Source: Azophilus sp965221755 (lineage in GTDB: Bacteria > Pseudomonadota > Gammaproteobacteria > Pseudomonadales > Azotimanducaceae). Taken from it: DNA of 64,000 bases. Location of the stretch: positions 3,782,001 to 3,846,000 of the forward strand of contig OZ244921.1 in assembly GCA_965221755.1 (NCBI GenBank). The letters are read 5' to 3'. Under the pieces are notes generated by a model. The model did not search any database, was not told where the DNA came from, and saw only the letters and a list, made by a program, of their open reading frames with translations. A program made the translations under genes and the position numbers. Positions 23,969 to 36,987 of this stretch are shown here, piece after piece (the stretch's first letter is position 1; the number at the start of each line of letters is the position of its first letter).

Positions 23969-24140
23969 CAGCACAGCCACCGACGTCCAGCCGCGCGGGA
24001 TGCAGGCGGAGCGGCGCTGGCACGGCCACTGCCGCCATTGCTGCTGCCTCCCCCTCCACGTCTTAAGCGGACAGAACCTGCGGGAAGCAGGGCTTCCCGA
24101 TGACGACCGGGCCTCGCCGGGAGAGGGAATTTACGCAACA

Positions 24141-24158
24141 ATTGCGCTATGGCGCAAT
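24141..24158. promoter_or_regulatory. Perfect palindrome upstream of the T3SS sctP operon
   Basis: ATTGCGC-TATG-GCGCAAT has seven-base arms and ends 76 bases before the sctP start codon. It is followed by a TTGTGATAGCAT stretch that could serve as an extended -10 region. It is a candidate operator or promoter element; no cognate regulator gene is visible in the window. Confidence 0.35.
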
Positions 24159-24234
24159 GCGAGTTGTGATAGCATCCTTGGGCGCGGTCGAGACTGCCGA
24201 CCGATAAGCTCAATCAGGATGCAGGAGACGTAAA

Positions 24235-25695
24235 GTGCTCAATACGAGCGAAATACCCAACTTGGGTTCAACTGACGCGATCAGCAGCGCGCGTCCCCCT
24301 GCCAGCCCAACCGAGACGTCCGCAGCGTCCACGCAGCGTTTTCAGGAAGCGCTAGGGCAGGGCGGCAACGAATCGGAAACCCATTCCGCAAAGACGCGGC
24401 AGGCTATCGACAATGCGCTGCAAAAGATGGAGTCGCCAAAGGAAGGGCCAAACGCCGAGCGCGGCGGAGCCGGATCAAGCAGCGCGCCAGCCAGCAACGA
24501 ATCCCCTTCCGCCAGAAGCCCGCAAGCCAATGTCTCCGAGCAGGCCAACCGTCAGCCGCCGAGCATGGATAGTCAAGCCGAGGTTCGCACCCAGGCCCAG
24601 CAGCCCGCGCAGCCGCAGCAGCCCGCGCAGGCCCAGCAGCCCGCGCAGCCGCAGCAGCCCGCGCAGGCCCAGCAGCCCGCGCAGCCGCAGCAGCCCGCGC
24701 AGGCCCAGCAGGCCGCGCAGGCCCAGCAGCCCGCGCAGCCGCAGCAGCCCGCGCAGCCGCAGCAGCCCGCGCAGGCCCAGCAGCCCGCGCAGGCCCAGCA
24801 GCCCGCGCAGCCGCAGCAGCCCGCGCAGCCGCAGCAGCCCGCGCAGCCGCAGCAGCCCGCGCAGGCCCAGCAGCCCGCGCAGGCCCAGCAGCCCGCGCAG
24901 CCGCAGCAGCCCGCGCAGGCCCAGCAGGCCGCGCAGGCCCAGCAGCCCGCGCAGCCGCAGCAGCCCGCGCAGGCCCAGCAGGCCGCGCAGGCCCAGCAGC
25001 CCGCGCAGCCGCAGCAGCCCGCGCAGGCCCAGCAGGCCGCGCAGGCCCAGCAGCCCGCGCAGCCGCAGCAGCCCGCGCAGGCCCAGCAGCCCGCGCAGCC
25101 GCAGCAGCCCGCGCAGGCCCAGCAGGCCGCCGACGCCCGCGCCGAGCCGCGGATGGCGGATGCTCGGCAGATAGATGCGGCCACAGGTCGCGTGATGGGA
25201 CGTCAAGACGAAGGCGCCGACCCGACCCTTCGTCAGACGGCCGAACCCAACATGTCCGGTTTGACCAACGTCGGCGTGGAGGCCGCTCAACCGAACAAGC
25301 CCGCGAACATGGATGCGGCCGGTCAAGCGCCGCGCGCTGAGATATCGGAAGCCGCTCGGCAGATAGCCGATCGAATCCTGGTGTCCGCTCCGAGCGGCGC
25401 TTCGGACGGCGAAGTCCGCATCCAGCTCAAGCAGACGGTCCTTGAAGGCAGCGATGTTCGGATCTTCCGCGAGCACGGGGAATTGAAGATCGTGATCGTC
25501 GCGCAAAACGAATTCGTGCAGCGCTTCGTTTCCGAAAACCAAGCGCACATGCTGCGGGAGCTCGGCGGGCGTCTCACCGACGAGCGGATTCAGCTTGAGG
25601 TCGAGAAAGCGTCGCGAGGCGCGGAATCCGAACAGCAAGGCAATGAGGGACGGTCTCGGCAGCAGTACGTTCGCCCGGACGAGCAGGAGCACTGA
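24235..25695 (+). CDS. sctP: T3SS needle-length regulator SctP (YscP/HrpP-like) with long Q/P/A repeat
   Basis: A 486-residue protein starting at GTG 24235, with GGAGA nine bases upstream. Residues 1-122 are Ser/Gln/Asn-rich, like an export signal. Residues 123-302 are ~30 copies of a hexapeptide QPAQ(P/A)Q. The C-terminal domain (about 370-470, with the RILVSAPSG, VRIQLKQTVL and DVRIFREHGELKIVIVAQN strands) matches the FliK/YscP substrate-specificity-switch domain. YscP-type proteins set needle length and switch export from needle to translocators, and in YscP the middle region acts as a ruler. It is first in an operon with sctQ, R, S and D, the usual order. The assignment is well supported by domain and position. 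Confidence 0.82.
   Translation: MLNTSEIPNLGSTDAISSARPPASPTETSAASTQRFQEALGQGGNESETHSAKTRQAIDNALQKMESPKEGPNAERGGAGSSSAPASNESPSARSPQANVSEQANRQPPSMDSQAEVRTQAQQPAQPQQPAQAQQPAQPQQPAQAQQPAQPQQPAQAQQAAQAQQPAQPQQPAQPQQPAQAQQPAQAQQPAQPQQPAQPQQPAQPQQPAQAQQPAQAQQPAQPQQPAQAQQAAQAQQPAQPQQPAQAQQAAQAQQPAQPQQPAQAQQAAQAQQPAQPQQPAQAQQPAQPQQPAQAQQAADARAEPRMADARQIDAATGRVMGRQDEGADPTLRQTAEPNMSGLTNVGVEAAQPNKPANMDAAGQAPRAEISEAARQIADRILVSAPSGASDGEVRIQLKQTVLEGSDVRIFREHGELKIVIVAQNEFVQRFVSENQAHMLRELGGRLTDERIQLEVEKASRGAESEQQGNEGRSRQQYVRPDEQEH
24601..25140 (+). repeat. 18-bp tandem repeat array in sctP (~30 units)
   Basis: Units of the form CAGCCCGCGCAG(G/C)C(C/G)CAG run head to tail, 29 intact plus one diverged terminal unit. 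They encode QPAQPQ, QPAQAQ or QAAQAQ. Copy-number change keeps the reading frame. Confidence 0.95.
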
Positions 25696-25730
25696 CCGGG
25701 TGTCTCGACGCCCAGCCTCGATGACTTGAG

Positions 25731-26525
25731 ATGGAAAAAGCCGCGCGCCCCAATAGCTGGAAAAAGTTGGTCCATCGGCGGTTGAGCGACGGCTTTGTGG
25801 CCGCATCCGCCCTGCTGTCAAGAATCGCGGAGCCCATCGCCATTGGCGCCGAGCCGCCGTGCTGGTCGATGCTGCCCATCTTTGCGGACGCTGCGACGCC
25901 CGCCCAGCTGGCATTGGACGTCCATTTCGGCGGAGAACCGCTGCGGGTGCATCTGGATGCCAGCGCCCTGCAAGCGGCCATCGGTGGGCTTACGTCCATC
26001 GAGACCTTCGCGACGTTCGACAGGCGGCTGCAACTGGCCCTTCTGACAACAACGCTGAGGCAGCCGTTGGAGGCCATTGGCAACTGGTTCGGCGTGACGG
26101 CTCAACTGAGCCAAGTCGTCGTTCCCCCGCCCGACCCGCAGCACCGAGTCCCGGCAAACTGCTGGACTTTCGAGGTTTACGACACCAGCCACCATGCAGC
26201 CTGCAAACTGCTGGTGGAGTTCCTGGGCCCACTGCCGACTCCAGTGCGGGCGGCACTGGAGTCGGCAGCGACGCGGCGACGCTGCCTGGATCAGGTCCCA
26301 ATAAGCGCCAGCCTCGAACTCGGACGCACTTCGCTGTCGTTGGCGCAGTGCCGTGAATTGGAACCTGGAGACGTGGTCATGCTCGATGAATGCCACTTGG
26401 CCGACAATCACCTGCGCGTCAATGTCTGTGACGCCTTGACATGGCAGGGACGCATAACACCCTCCAATGCGGTCGTTGCGGAGCCCGTCCTCCAACGGCA
26501 AACAGATGCGCAAGCCACTCCATGA
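25731..26525 (+). CDS. sctQ: T3SS C-ring/sorting-platform protein SctQ, N-terminal part (HrcQa-like)
   Basis: 264 residues. The N-terminal ~150 residues follow the SctQ amino-terminal domain. Residues about 200-255 form an SpoA (SPOA1-like) domain (QVPISASLELGRTSLSLAQC, then LEPGDVVML and VNVCDALTWQGRI). SctQ builds the cytoplasmic pods of the sorting platform that receive chaperone-effector complexes. The usual second SpoA domain is not in this protein; it is encoded by the next gene, which overlaps by four bases (ATGA). This matches the split HrcQa/HrcQb arrangement of plant-pathogen systems. Confidence 0.82.
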   Translation: MEKAARPNSWKKLVHRRLSDGFVAASALLSRIAEPIAIGAEPPCWSMLPIFADAATPAQLALDVHFGGEPLRVHLDASALQAAIGGLTSIETFATFDRRLQLALLTTTLRQPLEAIGNWFGVTAQLSQVVVPPPDPQHRVPANCWTFEVYDTSHHAACKLLVEFLGPLPTPVRAALESAATRRRCLDQVPISASLELGRTSLSLAQCRELEPGDVVMLDECHLADNHLRVNVCDALTWQGRITPSNAVVAEPVLQRQTDAQATP

Positions 26526-26815
26526 ACGCCGAAGCGCCGCCGAGCGAGCCATTGATCGGGGACAATGCGCCTGCGCAGGACGACGCGCTTCCCGGCGCGG
26601 AAGTGGATGCCCTGCCCGTGAACTTGGTCTTTGTGGCCGGGGAGCTGCAGGTGCCGTTCGGGGAGCTGGGCGCGCACGGCCCCGGGTTCGTTTACGAGCT
26701 TAAGGCGCCCGTGAGCAGCCAAGTCGAGATACGCGCCAACGGCCGGACCATCGGCACTGGCGAACTGGTGGAACTTGAGGGACGACTCGGCGTGCGCATT
26801 TTGGAGTGCCGATGA
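26522..26815 (+). CDS. SctQ C-terminal SpoA-domain protein (HrcQb/SctQ-C-like)
   Basis: 97 residues starting at the ATG that overlaps the preceding stop codon. Residues 28-97 form an SpoA2 domain (LPVNLVFVAGELQVPFGELG, VEIRANGRTIGTGELVEL, GRLGVRILECR). In other systems this piece is either a separate gene (hrcQb, spa33 internal start) or an internal translation product, and it dimerises with full-length SctQ. Here it is a discrete translated unit. A two-hairpin repeat follows immediately, so expression of the downstream sctR might be attenuated. Confidence 0.82.
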   Translation: MNAEAPPSEPLIGDNAPAQDDALPGAEVDALPVNLVFVAGELQVPFGELGAHGPGFVYELKAPVSSQVEIRANGRTIGTGELVELEGRLGVRILECR

Positions 26816-26816
26816 G

Positions 26817-26914
26817 CTGTGCGGGCTCAGAAACACTTCGAAACCTGGCCCACGCAACGGCAGCGGGGTTTCGCGCCAGTGAAACTCCAACCTTGAACCG
26901 AGCAAAGTTGGCCA
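26817..26914 (-). repeat. Two-hairpin dispersed repeat, copy 4 (allele C), inside the T3SS operon
   Basis: Inverted relative to copy 3. The tail (GTGCGGGCTCAGAAACA) comes first, then hairpin 2 (GTTTCGC-GCCA-GTGAAAC), then hairpin 1 with CCAACCTTG pairing CAAAGTTGG (one mismatch). It separates the second sctQ gene from sctR. Confidence 0.8.
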
Positions 26915-26950
26915 TCACCCCCCTTTGCAAGTCGAATCGGACGCAACGAT

Positions 26951-27601
26951 ATGGACACCCTGCCTGATCCATCAATACTAATCGTGTTCGCCGGCGTACT
27001 GAGCCTGGTGCCCTTCCTAGTGGTCATGGGCACCAGCTTCGTAAAGATGATGATCGTCTTCTCGTTGGTTCGCAACGCCTTGGGCATCCAATCCATACCG
27101 CCCAACATCGCTTTGAACGGCATCGCGCTGATCCTGACGCTCTACGTCATGGCCCCCGTGGTCAGCGAAACGATCGAGGTGCTGCAAGGCCACCGGATCA
27201 GCCTCGACAACCCCGCATCAATCATTTCGGTAGGGAGCAGCGCGGTCGTCCCCTACCGTCAATTTCTGCTCAAGCACGTTGAAGATGATCAAGTTGACTT
27301 CTTCATCGAGACGGCCGAGGAGCTTTGGGGGGAGCGATACGAACACGAGCTCACTCGGGACAATCTGTTCATACTCATTCCGGCCTTTGTGGTGGGGCAA
27401 CTGACTTCCGCCTTCGAAATCGGCTTCCTGATTTACTTGCCGTTCATCGTCGTTGACTTGGTCATATCGAACATCCTGCTGGCCATGGGCATGATGATGC
27501 TCTCTCCGGTGACCATATCGCTGCCCTTCAAGCTGCTGCTGTTCGTGTTTCTCGATGGCTGGGAAATGCTGATACAGGGCTTGATCCTGTCCTACAAGTG
27601 A
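26951..27601 (+). CDS. sctR: T3SS export-gate membrane protein SctR (YscR/HrcR/FliP family)
   Basis: 216 residues with four hydrophobic segments. Family stretches include VPFLVVMGTSFVKMMIVFSL near the N-terminus, QSIPPNIALNGIALILT, and a C-terminal pair (LPFIVVDLVISNILLAMGM and MLSPVTISLPFKLLLFV). SctR forms the pentameric core of the export gate with SctS and SctT. The periplasmic loop and length are typical. Eighteen bases separate it from sctS. Confidence 0.96.
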   Translation: MDTLPDPSILIVFAGVLSLVPFLVVMGTSFVKMMIVFSLVRNALGIQSIPPNIALNGIALILTLYVMAPVVSETIEVLQGHRISLDNPASIISVGSSAVVPYRQFLLKHVEDDQVDFFIETAEELWGERYEHELTRDNLFILIPAFVVGQLTSAFEIGFLIYLPFIVVDLVISNILLAMGMMMLSPVTISLPFKLLLFVFLDGWEMLIQGLILSYK

Positions 27602-27619
27602 TCGCGCGGCCCGCCGCAC

Positions 27620-27886
27620 ATGGACGAAACGGAAATCGTGGCCCACGCATCCCGTGCGCTGTTGCTGATCCTGGTGCTTTCGTTGCCGCCCATCGTGGTG
27701 GCGTCGCTGGTCGGCATATTCGTTGCCTTGATTCAGGCCTTGACACAGCTTCAGGAACAGACGATCTCCTTTGCCGTTAAGCTAGTCGCCATAATGATCG
27801 TCATTTTTGTCACAATGGGATCGATGGGCGCGGAATTGATGGCCTACGCAACCCAAGCCTTTCATTCCGTCGCCAGGGTTCAGTAG
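27620..27886 (+). CDS. sctS: T3SS export-gate membrane protein SctS (YscS/HrcS/FliQ family)
   Basis: 88 residues with two transmembrane helices (LLILVLSLPPIVVASLVGIF and VKLVAIMIVIFVTMG) linked by the conserved polar turn LIQALTQLQEQTISFAVKL. It wraps around the SctR/T core of the export gate. The next genes in most systems are sctT and sctU; here sctD follows instead, so sctT and sctU must lie elsewhere. Confidence 0.96.
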   Translation: MDETEIVAHASRALLLILVLSLPPIVVASLVGIFVALIQALTQLQEQTISFAVKLVAIMIVIFVTMGSMGAELMAYATQAFHSVARVQ

Positions 27887-27969
27887 CCGCGCAATGATCG
27901 TCCGACTGCCGCCCCGCAACGGCTTTGTCCAGTGCCCCGCGCCCGCGTGGGACGGGCTGAGTGCCGATA

Positions 27970-29409
27970 ATGAGCAACGCTGAGCGCGTTTGGAAAATCA
28001 AGATACTGTCCGGCTTCCATGCCGGGGCGGAGCTCGTGCTGCCCGATGAAACGCAAGTGCTCGGCTGCGGCGTTGAATGCGACTTGGTGCTCGACGATGC
28101 CGGCCTTGCCGAGACGCACATCGGCTTGACGCCCTTGGAAGGCGGCCTGCGGCTGCAGCTGCTTGATGAATCGGCGCCAACCTACTTGGACGGGCAGCTC
28201 GTGGATGGGGAGATCGATCTGGCCCCGCTGCAAGTCATCACTGTGGGAACTGTCCATGTCGCCGTGGGACCGGCGGGGGAGACATGGCCCAAGATCGAAA
28301 TTCCAACGCTGGCGTCCGCCTCGCCGGAGGAGGCTTCCGAGGGGAGCGCTGAGGAAAGCGAGGAGCAGCCGACGGATGAGGAGCAGCCACCGCCCCCTCA
28401 GCCAACCGCGCCCCAGCAAACTTCGGCCCCAAGTCCAAGGAAACCGCAGCAACTGCTTGGGCGACTCGCCGCTGTCGCTGTTGGCATGGCGGCACTGACC
28501 GTCGCCGCCCTGATATGGCTTGGCGGTCCGAATGAAGTCGAGACGAATGCGCCTCAAGCGGAGGAGGTGTTGTTGGCCGTTCAGGAAATAGCCAGCCGAC
28601 TCGGCGCGCAGGTCAGGACGGACCTGCCGGAAGACTCAACCGGCTTGGTGACGGTGACCGGTTTCACGCGCCGCGATCAGGATCGGCTGCATTTCGAAAA
28701 AGGCCTCCGGGAAGCCGGCATCCGGGCCAATGTGCGCCTGACCTCCAGCGGCGACATTCTCCGCTCAGTCAGGGCATTGATCAGTGAGATTACGGAGCCC
28801 GGCTCCGACACGGACCTGAGGGCGGCCGCATCGCCCGATAAGCCCGGACACACCATAGTGACCGGATATGTCGAAAACGACCAGATTCTAAGGCGACTTC
28901 AGCGGCTGCTTGAGCTTGAGGTGCGCACCCACCGCGGGTTCACCTTCTCGGTGGACAACCAAGACTACCGCGAGGCCATTCTGCAGGAACGGCTGTCCGA
29001 ACTGCGGCTTCGTAGGGAATTGCACATTCAGGACCTCGACGACGGCATCGCGCTGTTCGGTCCGGCGCCCGATCTACAGGAGATGGTGCGATTGAGAGTG
29101 ATGGTTGACGAATTCAACCGTGAATTCAACTCAAGGCCCACACTAAGGCTTCCGGGAACCAGCACGTTCCTGGGCAAGTCAACCATTGAATTGGAGTATC
29201 GGGCCTTGGTGCTCGGCGAGGACAGCCATCAACTGATCACCCGCAACGGCGAGGCCCGCTCCGTTGGCGACATCGTCATGGGGAACTGGAGCATTTGGGA
29301 CATTGACCCCCGCTACGTCATATTGCAGCAGGCATCGGAAGTCGGCAGCAGCACCCGAAGATCATCCACATCGCGGCGAGCCTACTTCGTCGTGCAGGAG
29401 CAGAGCTAG
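27970..29409 (+). CDS. sctD: T3SS inner-membrane ring protein SctD (YscD/PrgH-type, FHA domain)
   Basis: 479 residues from ATG 27970 (a GTG at 27961 is an alternative). Residues 5-90 form a cytoplasmic FHA-like domain (IKILSGFHAGAELVL, ECDLVLDDAGLAETH, LDESAPTYLDGQLV). An acidic/proline linker (105-155) precedes one transmembrane helix (about 160-180, AAVAVGMAALTVAALIWLGG). A periplasmic part of three ring-building modules extends to about 470. SctD forms the outer of the two inner-membrane rings and contacts SctC. It closes the visible operon. Confidence 0.88.
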   Translation: MSNAERVWKIKILSGFHAGAELVLPDETQVLGCGVECDLVLDDAGLAETHIGLTPLEGGLRLQLLDESAPTYLDGQLVDGEIDLAPLQVITVGTVHVAVGPAGETWPKIEIPTLASASPEEASEGSAEESEEQPTDEEQPPPPQPTAPQQTSAPSPRKPQQLLGRLAAVAVGMAALTVAALIWLGGPNEVETNAPQAEEVLLAVQEIASRLGAQVRTDLPEDSTGLVTVTGFTRRDQDRLHFEKGLREAGIRANVRLTSSGDILRSVRALISEITEPGSDTDLRAAASPDKPGHTIVTGYVENDQILRRLQRLLELEVRTHRGFTFSVDNQDYREAILQERLSELRLRRELHIQDLDDGIALFGPAPDLQEMVRLRVMVDEFNREFNSRPTLRLPGTSTFLGKSTIELEYRALVLGEDSHQLITRNGEARSVGDIVMGNWSIWDIDPRYVILQQASEVGSSTRRSSTSRRAYFVVQEQS

Positions 29410-29615
29410 ACGCTGGACTGGTCCGGCCCAAGCTCAACACCTGGCCGAATTGCGCCACGCCCCCTGGAGCCTGCGCTGAACCGCAGGAGCTGGGACGATA
29501 GGCAGCCTGCCTTCCCCTAAAATTCACTCAAAATGAATCCCGTTCAGGTTGGCGATTTGAAATTCGGCTCGCTCCGCTGCGGCGCCCGCCTATACTTGCT
29601 TGCCAATTCGGCCCG

Positions 29616-33308
<3,693 letters not shown>

Positions 33309-33461
33309 GCGCCGTCGAAACTCCATGGAACGCAGCCTGGCTTGCCGCGTCGGGAAACCGCTCCAGCGCCGTTTTGGTTCTAACCATAGGCGCAATTGCG
33401 CATTCAGCCCAGCCGCCCGTGATGCTAGCGTTGCAGGTCGCTTGTCATTGCTCAGGAACCG

Positions 33462-35100
<1,639 letters not shown>

Positions 35101-35117
<17 letters not shown>

Positions 35118-35541
35118 ATTGAACGGCGCCGCGAACGCGGTCGCCGACGGCGCGGCGCCGCAGCTTGAGCCGGCAGGCCAATGGACGCCGGAATCCGGCA
35201 AGGGCGTTGCGCTCAGCGTGGACCAGGAGATCGAGGAGCGGTTTCTGGCCGCGCCGCTGATCGGCATCGAGTTTCCAACCTTCAATGACGGCCGGGGGCT
35301 CTCCCTCGCGTTCCTGCTGCGCAGCCGCCACGGCTACCAGGGCGACTTGGTCGCCACCGGCGCGGTGCAGGCCGACATCCTGCACTACATGCGTCGCTGC
35401 GGCTTCACGGCCGCGGTGCTGCCGGGCGGCGACGCCCCCGACCCGCAAACCCTTGCGCCCCATTCGGATTACTATCAGGCTTGCGCCATCGAGCCCGACC
35501 GCTTCCGAATGGGGGGAGCAGCATCGAACATTCCGACATAG
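35101..35541 (+). CDS. DUF934 family protein associated with sulfite reductase
   Basis: 146 residues, starting at an ATG inside the cysI 3' end (17-base overlap). DUF934 hallmarks are LIGIEFPTFNDGRGLSLAFL, LRSRHGYQGDL, and an aromatic DYYQ near the C-terminus. Its molecular role is unknown; the family is almost always next to cysI and thought to assist sulfite reduction. Its last 19 bases overlap the proposed start of the Kef-type antiporter. Confidence 0.92.
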
Positions 35542-36695
35542 TCGCATCGTTTTTCCTGATCTTCGCCGGGGCGGCGGCGCTGGCCGCCGTCGCCCTCTAC
35601 AGCCGGCAACCCCTGCTGGTCGCCTACATCGCCATCGGCTGCCTGCTCGGCCCGCATGGGACGTCGCTGGTGAGCGATGCCCAACTGCTCGCCGAGATCG
35701 CCGAATTCGGCATCATCTTCCTGCTCTTCCTGATCGGGCTGGACATGCAGCCGTCCACGCTCAGGACCATGCTGGGCAAGTCCCTGGTGACCGCGCTGGG
35801 CACCTCGGCGGCGTTCTTCGCAATCGGCTTCGGGCTGACGCTGGCATTTGGCTTCAGCATCGCCGAGGCCTTGGTTGCCGGCGTGGCGGTGACCTTTTCG
35901 AGCACCATCCTGGGCGTGAAGCTGCTGCCCACCACGGCGCTGCACCACCGGCACATCGGCGAGGTCGTGGTCGGCCTGCTGCTGATGCAGGACGTGCTGG
36001 CGATCATTGCCCTGGTGCTGGTGGCGGGCTACGGCGGGAGCCTTGAGGCTACCCTGACAAGCCTCGGCACCATCGTTTTGGCGCTGCCGGCACTGGCTTG
36101 GACCGCCCTCCTGGCGGTGCGCATGCTGCTGCTGCCGTTGATCGCCCGCTTCGACGCCTTCCACGAGTTCATCTTCCTGCTGGCGATCGGCTGGTGCTTC
36201 AGCGTCGCCTTCGCCGCCAGCGCCGTCGGACTCTCCATGGAAATCGGCGCCTTCCTCGCCGGCGTCACCTTGGCGATTCATCCCATCTCCCAATACATCG
36301 CCGAAAGCCTGCGGCCGATTCGGGACTTCTTCCTCGTGCTGTTCTTCTTCTGCGTGGGAGCGGAGCTTGACATCGGCGCGGCGCTGCAAATGGCGATTCC
36401 CATCATCCTGCTGGCGGGCCTGCTGATCGCGTTGAAGCCCCCCACATTCGCTTATCTGCTGCGTTGGCAAGGGGAGTCCAAGGCGGATGCGTGGGAAACG
36501 GGCTTTCGGCTGGGGCAGGCGTCGGAATTCTCCCTGCTGCTGAGCTACGTCGCCGTCGGCGCCGGCCTGATCGGCAACGACGCAGCCTACCTCATACAAG
36601 GCGCCACCATCCTCACCCTGATCGCCTCAAGCTACCTGGTCGTCCTGCGCTTCCCCAGCCCCATTGCCATGAGCGCCGAGCTGCGGCGGGACTAG
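35523..36695 (+). CDS. Kef/CPA2-type monovalent cation:proton antiporter, probable AUC start
   Basis: About 390 residues with 12-13 transmembrane segments, no TrkA-N or cytoplasmic regulatory domain. Conserved stretches include AYIAIGCLLGPHG, FGIIFLLFLIGLDM, TFSSTILGVKLL and FRLGQASEFSLLL. KefB/C-type proteins begin M-E-x-S-D; here that homology begins IEHSDIVASFF, whose first codon is ATC (35523) with GGGGGAG five bases upstream. The only other start in frame is a TTG at 35481 that would add 14 basic residues and lies deep in the DUF934 gene. Function as K+/H+ or Na+/H+ exchanger is inferred from family. Confidence 0.85.
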   Translation: MEHSDIVASFFLIFAGAAALAAVALYSRQPLLVAYIAIGCLLGPHGTSLVSDAQLLAEIAEFGIIFLLFLIGLDMQPSTLRTMLGKSLVTALGTSAAFFAIGFGLTLAFGFSIAEALVAGVAVTFSSTILGVKLLPTTALHHRHIGEVVVGLLLMQDVLAIIALVLVAGYGGSLEATLTSLGTIVLALPALAWTALLAVRMLLLPLIARFDAFHEFIFLLAIGWCFSVAFAASAVGLSMEIGAFLAGVTLAIHPISQYIAESLRPIRDFFLVLFFFCVGAELDIGAALQMAIPIILLAGLLIALKPPTFAYLLRWQGESKADAWETGFRLGQASEFSLLLSYVAVGAGLIGNDAAYLIQGATILTLIASSYLVVLRFPSPIAMSAELRRD

Positions 36696-36955
36696 GGAGC
36701 CTCTGATCAAGTCCCGGAAGTTCAGAGTGGCCTTTGGGGCGCGCTGGCAAGGCGCGGCGAAGCCGTGTGGCAGGTCCCACACAATGAGCCGCAACGCCGC
36801 CAGCGCGCCCCACAGGCGCTCCCGAAGGGCGCTTCACGGCACCTGCGGCCCAAATTCCGCTCCGCCTGCGGATGCTGCGCTCCTGCTTGCGGGATCATTT
36901 CCATCTTCAAGCAGTGAAGCGCTGAACGAACGGGACTTGATCAGAGGCTCCCTAG
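36692..36955. mobile_element. MITE-like element with 24-bp terminal inverted repeats
   Basis: Perfect inverted repeats lie at 36692-36715 and 36932-36955 (outer bases CTAGGGAGCCTCTGATCAAG and its complement). They enclose about 216 bases without a coding frame. The terminal CTAG may be a 4-base target duplication of the YTAR type made by IS5-group elements. The left end overlaps the TAG stop codon of the antiporter gene. The interior is GC-rich and can form several hairpins. No transposase is present, so it would depend on one supplied in trans. Confidence 0.75.
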
Positions 36956-36987
36956 AGCTTGGGCCCCAGCCCAATGCGCCTTGAACG

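Noticed and set aside
24601..25140. Regular repeats that might suggest a CRISPR array
   Set aside because: Units are contiguous 18-mers without spacers and are in frame in a coding sequence. No cas genes are nearby.
24475..25914. Long minus-strand frame with Leu/Arg/Gly repeats
   Set aside because: It is the reverse reading of the sctP repeat array; the plus strand has the SctP C-terminal domain and operon context.
29410..29615. Cobalamin or SAM riboswitch before metH
   Set aside because: The 206-base leader shows no recognisable B12-box or SAM aptamer core.
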